Position numbers and translations under genes: made by a program | Part shown: positions 1 through 32,200 of the stretch, piece after piece | Position numbering within the stretch: position 1 is the stretch's first letter | Layout of the letters: each line of letters starts with the position of its first letter | Assembly: GCF_037975245.1 (NCBI RefSeq) | Contig: NC_092568.1 | Location: forward strand, 37,784,501-37,848,500 | Reading direction: 5' to 3' | Origin: Apostichopus japonicus | Lineage: Eukaryota > Echinodermata > Holothuroidea > Aspidochirotida > Stichopodidae | DNA: 64,000 bases | The notes under the pieces: model-generated | The model's input: the letters and a program-made list of their open reading frames with translations, nothing else | What the model was told of the DNA's origin: nothing | Databases searched by the model: none

Positions 1-18537
<18,537 letters not shown>

Positions 18538-21420
18538 AAGAAAGTGCTGCGGAAGTTCTCAAGAGGTCATTTGCCAAAACACGATCTGAAATAATCAGTA
18601 TTATTCCAGAAAATGAAAGCATGCCGTCCTCGACTTGGGTGATTTGTGGATGAAGAAGATACTCGCTACACAAAGGGATGACAATGAAATATAAGATAAC
18701 AATGGGAGTGATTGTCATCTAATAGCCACCACCGAACCAAGGTTGTTACAGGATGGCCCTTCCAAATATCAGTGATTTACGTAGGTTACAAATTCAACAG
18801 CTCTGTCCTTGATAGGGTCATCTCTTCAGATCATACGATTATAGACTTAACACAATATCATTCTTTATCCCAAACTTGTTATATTCAAGATGGGGTGGGT
18901 GGGTCTTGTGGTTGGGAGGATTGGTCCAACATACCTCCTGGTTGTATAGCATGATCACCGTTTCCCATCAGTCTTATTTTTATATGACAACAATAATGTG
19001 AATCTGCGAATGCTATCAATTCATAATCATAGAGAAATAATATAACCTGCATATATATTGTTTTGATTTTAAGGGTTAACTAGAATTTTTATTTTCTAGC
19101 TGTTCCATATTAGTACTTGATGAAAGGCATGGCAAGCCTGATGCTTAACTTACAAAGGAATCTTGTTAAACTGATGCAATTGTGATATGGACTGCAGAAT
19201 AATGGTTTCAAATTAGTAAGGAGTTTTACATTGGTTAATTATAAACTCCGAATTATTGAAATTTATAACTTGTTAATCAATTAGCAATTGATACTCATCA
19301 CCATGTCCTCTAAAAATTGAATTCTAATTCAAGTCAACCTTGACCAGATACACCCATGAAAAGTGTTGGGGACAATTTACTCACTTGGGGACAATTTACT
19401 CACTTTTTACTCACTAAATGGTTCATACTTCTACTAGGGTACACAGATGCAAGTGAATTACAACTGCAATGAACCCCCTCCCCCATGTGATTTTGATAAC
19501 TGTCAGGTTGCAGTTACTCCCAATAGGTATAAGGGCTACATGTAGGAGAGTTAGATAATATCAAACTAATATTTCTGCAAAGCAAGCATACAGTGGTAGC
19601 GGAGTTGTTGGGAGCAGGGGCACTTTCCCCACCCCCTGTAATGCAAATAATCCCCAAAGTGCCTTTTTCAAAAATTAGAAAAATCAAAAAGCTGAATTGT
19701 TGGTATAGAATGCACAGAGGGTCCATTGTGACGTGGTTTTCCATCATAAATCAAAGTGACATGTCACACTGCCCTTCATAGGTTGGGCCCCTTCCCAAAC
19801 CCTGAACTCCATTCCACTGCCTCTGTAAGCTTACAATCAATTTATCAGTGTAGTCTCCTTCCTTTACTGGAGGTACTTACTGTCCAATACGTGATAGACA
19901 TTGAGAAGTACAGACAGAAGATAACTAAATATCTTGAGGAAAAGTGCTTTGAGGACGGTGAAAGTAAAAGGCTTGCTTGATGAGTATTGGTCATGTCTTT
20001 AAGGGTCTCTAGCTCATTTGGGGCCTATAGTTCTGGCCTTTTACAATGAACTGTAAAAGGTTTCAGCAACAGTAGGTTATTTTGAATCAGGTCGATATGG
20101 CTGGTTTAGTTTTCTACAGACTGTAAATCTTGGGAGTGTTCCTGGTAGGACCAGTGCTGTCTATGTTACATGTTCTAAGCGAAACTTTCCCAATTGCTCT
20201 TTAACATGACGCTAGTTAGCTCATATAAAATAAGAAGTTATTTTTGTTTTCACAGCCTTGGAGGTGGGGAGATGGGGAGGTAGAACAGGGGTTTAAATTA
20301 CAAGCATTTGTTTCAAACATTCTTTGGTACTGAATTCTTTCATTTAAAAAAGGGAAGTGAAAGTTGTCTTATTGACATTTCATATTAATTGCCTCTGTGT
20401 CCCCAACAAAAATGAGATATTGACATTGGCCATGTACGGACATGCACTGTAGTTTACCCTAATCTTTTCTGTGAAGTCACTTATTGGAAATATTTTGCAT
20501 ACGATGTATCTCTCAATTCGAGAAGGCAAAAGAAAATTAATCCACCAATGTTACTTAACCACTGAGGAAAGTAACAGACCTGTGACATTTTCATCCTTTT
20601 TTTGGCAATATTGATAGAATTGTTCACCTGAAAGGGATGTCGGTATGTGAATGAATAGGAGTCATAACATGTGTCTTTATTGTAGTACTCAACAAAGCTA
20701 TTAAATGAAAATCACTCCCTACGAACTCAAAATGTGATGCATATCTACACCACTGCAGGTATTATTAATGTCAATAGCTGCAAATATAAACAATTCATGG
20801 ACGCTAACAGATGTTCCTCCTAGTTAGTTATATTATTACTTGTTCGTAACTTTGTCAGAATGTGGCACATCGCTATGCTGCTCTGTGATTACAAACCAAA
20901 TAAAAGTGCCCAGGAATTTTGTCTTCAGTAATGGCCTCTCTTCCAGCTCTGTACAATTGTGCAATGATCTTGTTTACATACTCTTCTGTACATCACTTTC
21001 TTTCTTGTAGCAGTAGTAGTCAAGTCCTCTACCCATGTTTTTGTTTTTTTGTAATTTTTTTATTTGCAGAAGCAGCAATACTGCCTCTTGTGCTGTTTTC
21101 TCAGTTTCTAGTTTAATGTGGTTTATCTTGTAATAGAAATACCTTCCATGTTTGTAGCTTACTATCAAATCATGATAATAATTGAAAAATAAAAAAATTG
21201 ACAAAAATACTAGGATATTTCTATATTTTTACACTGCTATATTGTGTCTTGTAGGTTAATAGTGTTCTTTGAACTATAGCAATGCAAGAGTTGTTGCGAT
21301 GGTTGTACAGAACTGTGGTCCGTTACACAACGGCTGCTGGAATATATGGTCAGATCATTACGATGATTTTATTAGTGGAAAATAAAGAAATAAAAACATC
21401 TGATTAGAATTTCTTCATTT
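18538..21420 (+). other. 3' UTR and downstream flank of the EML gene
   Basis: No further exon is visible after the stop. Possible poly(A) signals AATAAA occur at 20899-20904, 21381-21386 and 21389-21394; the last pair is followed by A/T-rich sequence. The transcript end is not determined. The rest of the stretch shows nothing recognisable. Confidence 0.5.
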
Positions 21421-24400
21421 GTTATGGTTGGTTTTAATCGTCTCCTCTTCCACACGACTTCCTCCCTCCAACTACCCTCCGTGAGACTATTCCCTACCAA
21501 ACATGCAAAGCATTGAGGAGTTGAATTAGTGTTGTCACAACTGAATCTTAACTCAACACATCTGCTCCACTTGACATAGCACAGATAACTGCCAAGAGTT
21601 CTAATGGCAACATTGTTACATTACTTTCTCATCTCTAAGATACCTGTGTTGAGTGAAATACTGCATCAGACAAATCTATTGCTTTGAATCCGACAATTAC
21701 TAAAACAACACATGAAAGACAGAGTTTGCCATTTACAGAAGTCCAAACACATCATAAAGTGCAGGTCAGGATTCAAACTTGCTTCCCATCGGAAATGATG
21801 TGTCCCTTGGTAAGCCCTCCTTTCACTAGAGGTGGTGAGCATGACCTTTGTACATCTACTCTACCGTGTAACACGGCCAATACCATCATTAGCCGTAATG
21901 CCTGGATAATTCCCTGACAAGATGTTCGCATGTTCAAGGTGACCTTTGCATATCACCTCTACAGTGTAACACAGCCAATACCATCAGTAGCCATAATGCC
22001 TGGATTCTTCCTTTACAAGATGTTGGCATATTCAAGCCTGTGAAGAAATGTGAACCAAAGATAAGGTTAGACTTGGAAATCGAAGACTATTTTCTTCTGA
22101 TAGTAGACCTTGACTTTTGATGAAGACTATCTGATAATTGCATTTTCCTGAAGTTTTTATTTTGTAATGGAAAATGAAAAAAAAACATACTTTTGATAAT
22201 TTAGCATTGGAGAATAACAAATTACACTTTCAAATTTAATCTTACAACATGATAATTGACTGTCAAACAATCAACTTTAGGTAGAAGGAATAAGGGCTCT
22301 CAGAGCAACTCTTAATCTTTCATTTTCTATCTGGGGATAACTTTCTCATACTCAAGAGACTCTTCCAAGTAAAGACCTGTATTTCACACATGGGACATTG
22401 TCAAGTCATGTATCAAACCTTATCATGCAATCCCATACTATGCACAGATCTCAATAAGCTTGACAGCTTTCTCGTGGTATTTCAATTGGTGCCTGGGCTT
22501 TACAAAATACAATTTTGAAGCATCGCACATCAGTTGCCATGGTAGCCAAATTGTCCTGTATTCCAGCCTGCAATTTCGCTGTTCCAATTAAGTGACAGGC
22601 GTCACAATTTATGTGAAACTCACGATGTTTATCACTATACTCTTGTTACAGAATTTCTTCCTACATACTACGGTATAGTGGTAGTGCACATACAACTGCT
22701 AAATTTATCTTGGACAGCTCAAGCATGCAATGGTTTCTCTGTGTACAATAATGCTAAAGGTGCAAGTGGCACCCATTGGTTCCATCCAATAGTCATATCA
22801 AGATGGGCATGTTACGACAGACCAATTTTGGGGCTGGGAAAGTTCCTCTGGGTGCCATGATACCCCCTCACCCCCCCCCCATGGTACATTCTCTTCTATG
22901 ATGCTCTCACCTGGTGTCTGGCTCCCTCTACTGCAATATCACATGGTGTCTACGATGTATTCACACCAAGGAATCAGTCAGGCCTCTTTATCAAATTAGA
23001 TTCATTAATTCGGTTGAAACCAATGAATCATAAACACTGCAAGGAAAAACAAATATATTTGCATATGAAACCGTTACCTGACAAGTCAGAAAGCGTTCTA
23101 CAGGAACATAATAAGCGGCTACATTATGATGTAGTCTTATTTTACTGAAAGAATCAGAACTAGAATTGCTGAAGGGAAACAATGTAACTTTATAAGCTTA
23201 TAAAATTCTACTTATATATTTGGCTTCAAACTGGCTTCCAATATTAGAACCATGAATTCCTAATTCATCTATATTTCTGAATTTTTTTGTACAAGATGTT
23301 TCAACTTTCAAGACTGATCATCTCTTCACCTTACAAAATGCCTGTATTCTTCTTCAAATCATTTACCATCTTGAGACCTACAAGCCTATCATTTGAATTC
23401 TTACCGTCTAAAATTCAATTAGGTAAGGCATGCTTTTCGCACAAAAGAGAATGTGTTCCCTTTAAGAATTGCAAACATTTGCTTAAGAGGATACCAATAA
23501 ATTCATCATCATTGTGTGGGTAAAACTAACAGAGGTGAATAACTGTTTAACCTACCTACCATATTAAGCACGACATGGAAAAGCTAGGCTAGTCAAACTG
23601 CAGTCTGGTCTATACCATCCTACCAATCACACTTTCAATTGAAGGTACAAGGCTGATCATCATCACATCAAATTCTACCGCATTTTATTTCTTCAACGGC
23701 CATCTGCTGACAATCTCTATGGAGCGTTCCCCATTACAATATGAAACAGTACACATACAAGGAAGCAAGCTGCTTCATGAGTCTCCATGGTAATGTTCTA
23801 CATATGTGATGCCTCTCTAAATATGTAAAATCGATATCACAATATTGGAACTTACTGGACATACTGGATGCACAAGGAAGCAAGCATTACAGAGAAGCTG
23901 AAGAGTAAATCCCACCCCCACCATCTAACAGACCCTAACCCCTCCCCCCAGGGCCCCCACTATCCCACAGACCCTAACCCCCCACATCTACCAGACAGAC
24001 CCCTCCTAACAGACAGAACACTGAAAAGGGGTGTAGGGTATTTCTTCAACTTGTTTAAGATATCCTCTTCTACTTAATTCTCTCCATTCTCCACCTCATA
24101 CAGTATTGGAACATGTAACTGTTGTTACTGTGCAAACTAGGAAGGGCCCAGAGCTAACCTGCAAACTGTGCAGATAAATCTTTCTTAATAAATCACACGA
24201 AACCTGACATGAAAATTAAACACTAACTATAGGCCTGTATGTTTTGTCTCTTCTCTAAACAGATTTTATTTGTCTTTCTATAGGTTAATACTCAAAAGAA
24301 ACCATTACACGATAAAATCACAGCTTGAAAACAAATTGTACACAAAATGTGCACAAACATCAATGGATATATAAATGGAACACAGTTGCACCAAAAAAAA

Positions 24401-26287
24401 AATTAAATGGAATGAAATCACTAACGAACCTCACAACTTAAAATAAGCTTACATATAACACATTCGAGAAACAATAACCATGGTTTATCTCCCCCCCCCC
24501 CTGCCGTCTTCTATTTGTTAACACACTGTAGAGGTTACTATTCCACAATAATAATCATCCCCATTAAAATTTCAAATTTCAAATAATAGTTGCACAAATT
24601 TTTGCAACTTTGTAAGCTAAAGCCACAACAATTGGGCAATAACTTTAAAAGCATTAAAATGTTAAAAAGCATCAAATGAAACGTGGCAGACATTCTTTCA
24701 CATAAGTATTCCCAACAGCACAATCCATTTTTATTTAAAAAAAAAAAATCAAAACAAAAGAAGTATTTTAAGAAATTCACAAGTATTTACAGTTGCCAAG
24801 CAGCTCAGTGATATTTCTGTTTGTTATTATCTTCAGTATGAGTTATGCTAGGAAGGGTAATATAGAAACAGAGCACAGACTTAAGACTATTCAAAGGGCC
24901 AATATACTTCATTAGGGGGATTATATGAAATGCTCAATGGGACAGGACTATCAAAATACATTCAACTTGTGATTCACAATTATTATCCCAATCTGCATCT
25001 AACATTGAATGGTCACTGGAAGAAGAGTGGGGCCAGGGGGCAGTTTTACATCATACCATAACAGTGTGATAGATGACATGCCTAAGCCATGTATTTCAGA
25101 TGTGGTACATAGAACCCTGCCTATAAAAGCCTTGCTAATGTGGGTGTAACTGATAAATTTCCAGGATTTGGATTTAGAATATGGAGTAATCCTTCCACGA
25201 GTTCAAGACCAATACAGCAAGATGCTGTCTCGTTACATTGCGAGACTGGCAGACTGCACATACAATATTAAATGGTCATGCTGTTCACATAGAAAAGGAC
25301 TAAAACCCACTTTTGTTCAAGTCACAGAGACACATGATTCAGTACAAGTTCTGGTCCATTCACAAAAGTTCATATGGAACATTCCTGCCATATATACACG
25401 GATGGCACATCCCCATGATGAACAACCTATATGCACACACACTATCAGGACCTTCCTATCATGTGCTAGTCGGATTCTTCTAAATTGGTGGACGGACGTT
25501 GATTGCTAAATGTTCTATTCGAGTGGTCGGGCCTAAGAGACATCTCAGTTGCGTTGACGAAGGCTACCCTAGGGCTAAAGCCATGGGGGGTTACTAGAAG
25601 TTGGATCCTAATGTGTTCACAAATTCCATGTAGAAAACCCTCTGATCAGCTAAAAAGCTAACTCCTAGCATAAGAAAAACCCTGTGATAGGATAGGTGAA
25701 AAGAAACTAAAAGTCAGTTATATTCTAAAACATGCTGGTAGTAGAGTGATCATCAAACAAGTTGAGATGACAAGAAAAAAAAAAGATAAAAAAAAATCAC
25801 ATTGCAGAATTTTAAGGCTTACTACTACTAACTTACATTCCAGTTTATTGAACAACTTTCTTTTAAAGTTAATTTTTCTTTCGCTTCCACAAATTTTGCA
25901 ACATTCCCCACTCTGTATATTAGTAATATTAGCTCCATGGCATTTCTGCATTCTTAACCGTTGTAATGTAGCATAATAATACGTTAAAAAGTTCTTTTAT
26001 TGGACATGTTGTAAATGTGTATTAGGAAGAATGTTATGAGGTGGTTGAACTTTCGATTTACACAAATTACATTTACATCATCTCCGTGGTTATCAAATGA
26101 GTACACGCATTCTTGCTTCTGTTATCCAACCCCCCTCCTCCATATAAGCCCCCTCCTCCATATAATGCCCTTCCTATACAACATATCCCCTCTTACACAT
26201 GCCCAAACCTCCTACCAATCTAGTCTTCAAAATAAGGAACGACAGGTTACTAAATGCAGGAAAATGTGACAAGATGTTTAAACTCAC
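21421..26287. other. Region between the EML and hnRNP 3' ends
   Basis: I see no coding exon here. The hnRNP transcript probably continues into this region, because a donor (GGAG/GTGAGT) follows its stop codon. Minus-strand poly(A) signals (TTTATT on the plus strand) occur at 24265-24270 and 24729-24734. A diverged direct duplication of about 100 bp lies at 21843-22040, each copy with GTGTAACACGGCCAATACCA or a close variant. Confidence 0.5.
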
Positions 26288-26291
26288 CTCC

Positions 26292-29200
26292 TTAGAATCT
26301 CCTGCCTCCTCCTCCACCACTGCCGTACCCACCACCACCGTAATCTGTGAAAACAAGATGGAGAGCAACTGAAGCAAAGAGACCAGATATGTAGGACAGT
26401 GAAGACAAGGGGGTGTTCTCAGATGGTCCACTCTCCCCTCCCCCCATCCCTTATCAATGAGAGCGTAACAGTCAAATTGCTTAACACAACGGGCTTTATG
26501 GCCTCTCTTGACCAGCTGATGGAATATTGCCTTCCTGTCTGAAAATCTGGAAGGATCTCAATAGTTACTTACTGCTGTATGGTCCACCGGCAGGACCTCC
26601 ACCATATCGCCCACTGTTCTGTCTAACAGGGCCATAACTCGAGTTTTGGGATCCATATCCCGAACCAAAGTTGCCACCACCATTGCTGTTGTATCCACCT
26701 GCAATGAAGAGAAACGTAGATTTGCAAGATCTCGCATAATTCAGTGAGCAAACGACTTTCTTCCATGAGGATGGTCCAAAACTTTGCCTGGATATGTTCA
26801 CACCAAGCTAAGCAATCTTTACCAACAGTGGCTCATTCAAAGTGTCACAGCCAAAGTCTGAAAATATGAGTCTCTTAGAGATGGTCTTCATTTCTCGCTA
26901 CATAATTTTAATCATAAATATAAAATTTCAAAGAACTGATGCATTTCCAATTCCCACTCTTATATAATAGACTATTTCCCACTTAAAACAATACAACATT
27001 TCGTGATATTTACCTCCTCCTCCTCCTCCGTATCCACCGCCTCCTCCTCCATATCCACCACTGCCTCCTCCTCCATATCCACCACCTCCGTAACCACCAC
27101 TGCCACCTCCTCCATATCCGCCACCTCCATATCCGCCACCACTGCCTCCTCCTCCTCCGTATCCGCCACCAAATCCACTGCCTTCATAGTTTCCACCTCC
27201 TCCAAAACCACCTCCTGTAAAGAGAAATAGAGAGGAGATAATGTACATCATTAGACTGGGCCCGGCATTTACATTCTTCCCTGCTGCCGGTTTCCTGCTT
27301 TTCTACATACCAGGTAATTAAATTGCAGGGGTAAACTTGATTTTCCAATGAATCACTGACATGTAGAGTCATAGGACCAGAGCAACTCTAATACAAAGGG
27401 GTTCAAGGGGCACACTTTAGGGCCCTTGGCGGGGGTCCGTTGGCCGGAACCGCTGGGAACTAGTGGGTACTATTAGACTATTGAATAGCTAGGCATTCAC
27501 AGATTAGGGTAGAATATAGGGCCTGCACTGCAGTAGGGACAAGAAACATGTTTTGGTTTATTTTGTGACGTCAGCAAGCAACCAAAAAGAAAATAAAGTA
27601 CTTATCTCCCAGGTTGCACAATATCATAACATTTAGAGGAAAAGAAAATATACATTTTGGCTGCCCTCACTCGCACAAGTGGCTGCTTGGCATTCTAAAG
27701 AAAGTTACACCATGACTTGTTTTTTCGTTTTCATGAAAATATAAAATTATCTTTAGTTTGTTCTACACCTGTATGAACTTACCACCACCCCCATAATAAC
27801 CATCACCACCTTCGTAGCCACCACTGCGGTCACCAAAGGTACCACCTCCTCCTACACCCCTAAGTACTTACCGCCACCACCATAATAACCATCCCCACCT
27901 TCATAGTTGCCACCGCGGTCACCAAAGTTACCACCTCCTCCTCCTCCATTGAATCTTCCACCGCCTCCAAAACCATTAGGATCTGCAAATAACATGAAAG
28001 AAGAATCTTGAATACTAAAACGAAAAGTCATTTATGGAAAATAATATAATATGATGCACTTGTTTGACTGGAAAAATGTCTTCCCTAACCACACCTCTTC
28101 ATGACCTCTTTCAGTATGAAAATTAACTGTCTTTGATTCAGCTAAATCTGCAACAAATCTCAGCTGCTAAGAGTCAAAGGACAAATTGTGAATTAGCAAG
28201 AGTGCAATTCATTACCATTTACTAAGTCAGTTTAGGCTTTTAATTTTGCCATCACCCCCCTACTTACTGTTTCTCCTTCCTCCTGGTCCATCCCCCCCTA
28301 CTTACTGTTTCTCCTTCCTCCTGGTTTATTCCCCTTCTTACTGTTTCTCCTTCCTCCTGGTACAACCCCCTCCCCCTACTTACTGTTTCTCCTTCCTCCT
28401 GGTCCACCCCCCCCTACTTACTGTTTCTCCTTCCTCCTGGTCCATCCCCCCCTACTTACTGTTTCTCCTTCCTCCTGGTTTATTCCCCTTCTTACTGTTT
28501 CTCCTTCCTCCTGGTACAACCCCCTCCCCCCTACTTACTGTTTCTCCTTCCTCCTGGTCCACCACCCCTCCCTACTTACTGTTTCTCCTTCCTCCTGGTC
28601 CATCCCCCTACTTACTGTTTCTCCTTCCTCCTGGTAACCCCCCCCCACCCTTCCTTACTGTTTCTCCTTCCTCCTGGTACAATCCCCTTCTACTTACTGT
28701 TTCTCCTTCCTCCTCCTCCTGGTCCATCACTCCTTTGGTCTCTCTGTGACGGCTTAGCCTTGCTGCATTCAACCTCTATCCCATCGATTGTCATCCTTTT
28801 GCGAACTGATGAAGGAAAAAAATAAAAATAAACTGTTAACCTGCTGATGTCTGAAAACAGCTTTGGACTTCAAACACCTTGGGTTAAAGCCACACGTAGT
28901 AAAAACAGCCATACTGATACCAATCTTGAAAGTAAATGCTAATACATAACTACTCAATGATGCTCAGTATGTGTTTTGGCAATAAGTTTGGTCCACTTAC
29001 AGAGGTTTGGCAAATAATATGAATTCCATTTTCAATTCACTCTCTCTCTGCAAATGCACCAAAATTTTGGCAAATAAGTCCATCATAATTTGTTCAATTA
29101 TTTGGTTATTCAGTTTAGTCCTTTGTAATAATGCGGCTTCACTTTAGCTTCAAAACCCTGGTGTTAAGATTGACATATTATCCCCAGAATTGTTTATTAA

Positions 29201-32200
29201 TTACCTAGAGAGATTTACTGGTCTATTGCAGGTGTTTCATTCACCAAACCTATACATCTCTCTTACAGTGAACACATTGGTCATCCTTTGTTAAATAACA
29301 ACATATTTTTCGGGCCAACCAAATTTGTTGGTTGGACAATTAAAAAGCAAGACCTTGGTTGTCTGATGTACAACCACTAAGATAAAATTTGGAACCGAAG
29401 CTAAGATATACGTACCAACGATCCTATCAACAACTTCATGGTCATCACAAATGACGAATGCGTATGGCCTTTTCCTCTGGTCCCCATCCTGGTTCTTCAC
29501 AATTACTTCCTTCACATCCCCAAATGTAGAGAAATAGTTCTGTATCGTTTCCTGTTTGAGATGCTTCACACCACTGACAAACACTTTATAACATTTCTCT
29601 GTTACACTTGGGTTATCATTGGCATCCTGAAAAAGAGAGATGGCCCAAAGATGTGGTAAACATTTCTAGCTAGTTGAAAGATGAAAGGACTGAAAGTATA
29701 GTAAGTTCAAATAGCACATCGTCCTCTTTGTCACCATAGAGGAAAGAAAAACGAAATATATTTGATGAAAAATATATGTTAAAGAACTCTTTTAAAGACA
29801 GAATAATTGATAAAGGGCAAAGATATGTTTGTTTAGAGAAATTTAAAAATAAGATAAGAGACACCGAACAAGAGTATTTTAACCTTGAAATTGAAAGCTC
29901 GCTTCAAACACACTAACCATTTACCATTATATTCACAGAATAGTTTAAAGCAGTTTGTACATGCTTAATATTCTTTGCTATCATTTGCTACACTAAATGC
30001 TACACTCTTCTTGTGGTGAATTTGGCACAATACTGTGCTGGACTTACCTCTCTGGACATTGCTTGCTTGATTTCTACTTCCTTATCGTCGATGGTCAACT
30101 TGCCCTTGACCCTGTCGGCCATCACATTTTCAACGCATTGTACTTCTTTGAATGTCACAAAGCCAAACCCTCTTGACTTTTTGGGTGTGTCTGGTCCTGA
30201 GGTCCTAATAACACAGCAATCTGCAATTTCCCCATAGTTTGAAAAATATGCTTTCAGAGATTCTTCATCTGTGGAAGGCCCAAGTCCACCAAGGAAAATC
30301 TTCCTCGGCTGCTCATTTTCATTACGCTGAAAGAGAATGATGAGGCAATTAGCTCTCAAATACCACTAGAAACCAGAGAGTGAACAGGCTTGGTGATTCT
30401 TCATCACATTTAAAATCAAAAACTTTAATGTAACACAGGCAAAATAGATTTTGATAACTTTGATTGTTGGTGACTACAAGTGACCAACAAGGTCCTGGCA
30501 CCTTTGTGGATCCACATATTGAACCAAGGGTGTCATGTTTACATGGTTTTCAATTGGACCTCTACTGACCTAGGCTATGACCTACACCAATTTGATAAAA
30601 GATAACAAAGAAACAAACCATCACTATCAGAGTGAGGCAAGGTACAGAAAGAATGGAAAGACTTCCGTTGGGAGAGTCGGGGAATGAAAATCCAGCATAC
30701 TGTAGCTATTCAAAAAGGGCAAACTAATGTGCAAATTCAAAAATGTTTTGTGCACAGTAATTTGAGTATTTGCATGAGATAAAAATCAGCAACTACAAAA
30801 CTGGTACAAATGTTTTGAATGCTCAATTATTCCCTGTAAGAAGCTTCTCTCGTGGCAGAGACGATGGTATTATTGCTTTCTGGTCACTTCGCCCAACAGC
30901 CATTTGGCCCAACTGCCATTTCGCCTAACTAGCATGGTCATTTCGCCCAACCTTGTTGGTCATTTCGACCAACCATTTTTTTTTACTCACATTCAGTCAG
31001 AATAATATCAAGTTGATCGGAGGCCTATTGTTCGTGGGTCATTAATCCACAGCTATTGTTCTGCTTGTCAGTGCTTGATGACTTCAGTCAAGCGTTTATC
31101 AAGTCCGCCAGGTGTTAATCAAGGGTATTGTTCACAGCAGTTAGGTGTTAATCTAGTTCTACATAGTGTTAATCTTATGTTATACAAACAAAGGGGAATC
31201 GGTCTCCATAAAAACCTATCAAACCTAACCCTTAAAACACTGATCCATCCTACCGACTGTAACCATGACTTCAAGTTTCCTTAATATTCGGTTTGTATCC
31301 CCAAACGTTAACATTTCCCTTATTAAATTCCTTATTAAATTGACCAAACCCATAGAAAGATCCCCATCCGTTATATTGAAGTATAATATTTAATCAATAT
31401 TGGTCGAAATAACCAGCAAGGTTGGGCGAAATTACCATGCTGGTTGGGCAAAATGACCAACAAGGTTGGGCGAAATGGTAAGACTGGTCGAAATGGCAGT
31501 TGCACGAAATGGTTGTTGGGTGAAGTGACCAGTTTCCTCAATACTTATATTGTGTTTGTGGAAATAACCTTACAAACAGAAAAGGAAAGTTAAAGAAAAA
31601 AAGGACTCTTTCAATAGTAGCAGCTGTCACTCATTGTTAAGCTCATGGCAACAACACTTTAGATTGACCGTCCACAACCTTTTAGGTATAGCGACCCAGC
31701 CAAATTTTGGGGTTTCGGTCACAACACAAAAGTCATCGTCCCCCTCCCCCACCCCCAATATAGTCACTGGAATACTGTTGAAATAAGTAGATATATGGTG
31801 CCTTATCTACAAGCAATCCTGAGATAAGCACACAGGGCAATCGTTTTCAACTTATATAACAATGACTGGACTTTCAGATAAGCCCACACTTTTTCTGCAG
31901 CTTCTGAAACAATCTTACAATCCATCCAAAATCCTGTGAGACCCAAACAACTTTACGGCTATAGCTATTACATATACCGTTTTTGTTAGGTACGGCAGAT
32001 ACTACATGTTTGTTGGAATGAAAATTTTTAACTGAAGGGTAACACTTTTTAAGTAAAAGGCCTAGTAGCTGTTACTATTTAATTGAAGCTAAATTTGGTG
32101 GTGTATTAACTGCAAGCAAGAAAATATGTTCTTTTTATTTTGCATTTTAATTTAAGATTATTATCAATCTATTTTATATAACACATAGAATTAGCCTCGG

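Noticed and set aside
25168..25509. Plus-strand ORF of 113 codons
   Set aside because: It lies in the 3' region of the hnRNP gene, has no similarity I recognise and no splice or promoter context.
27003..27230. Plus-strand Ser/Thr-rich ORF
   Set aside because: It is the antisense of the Gly-rich exon 27014-27214 (GGN codons read on the other strand).
28246..28749. Plus-strand Pro/Leu/Ser-rich ORF of 167 codons
   Set aside because: It is the antisense of the hnRNP decoy-donor array and is explained by the repeat.
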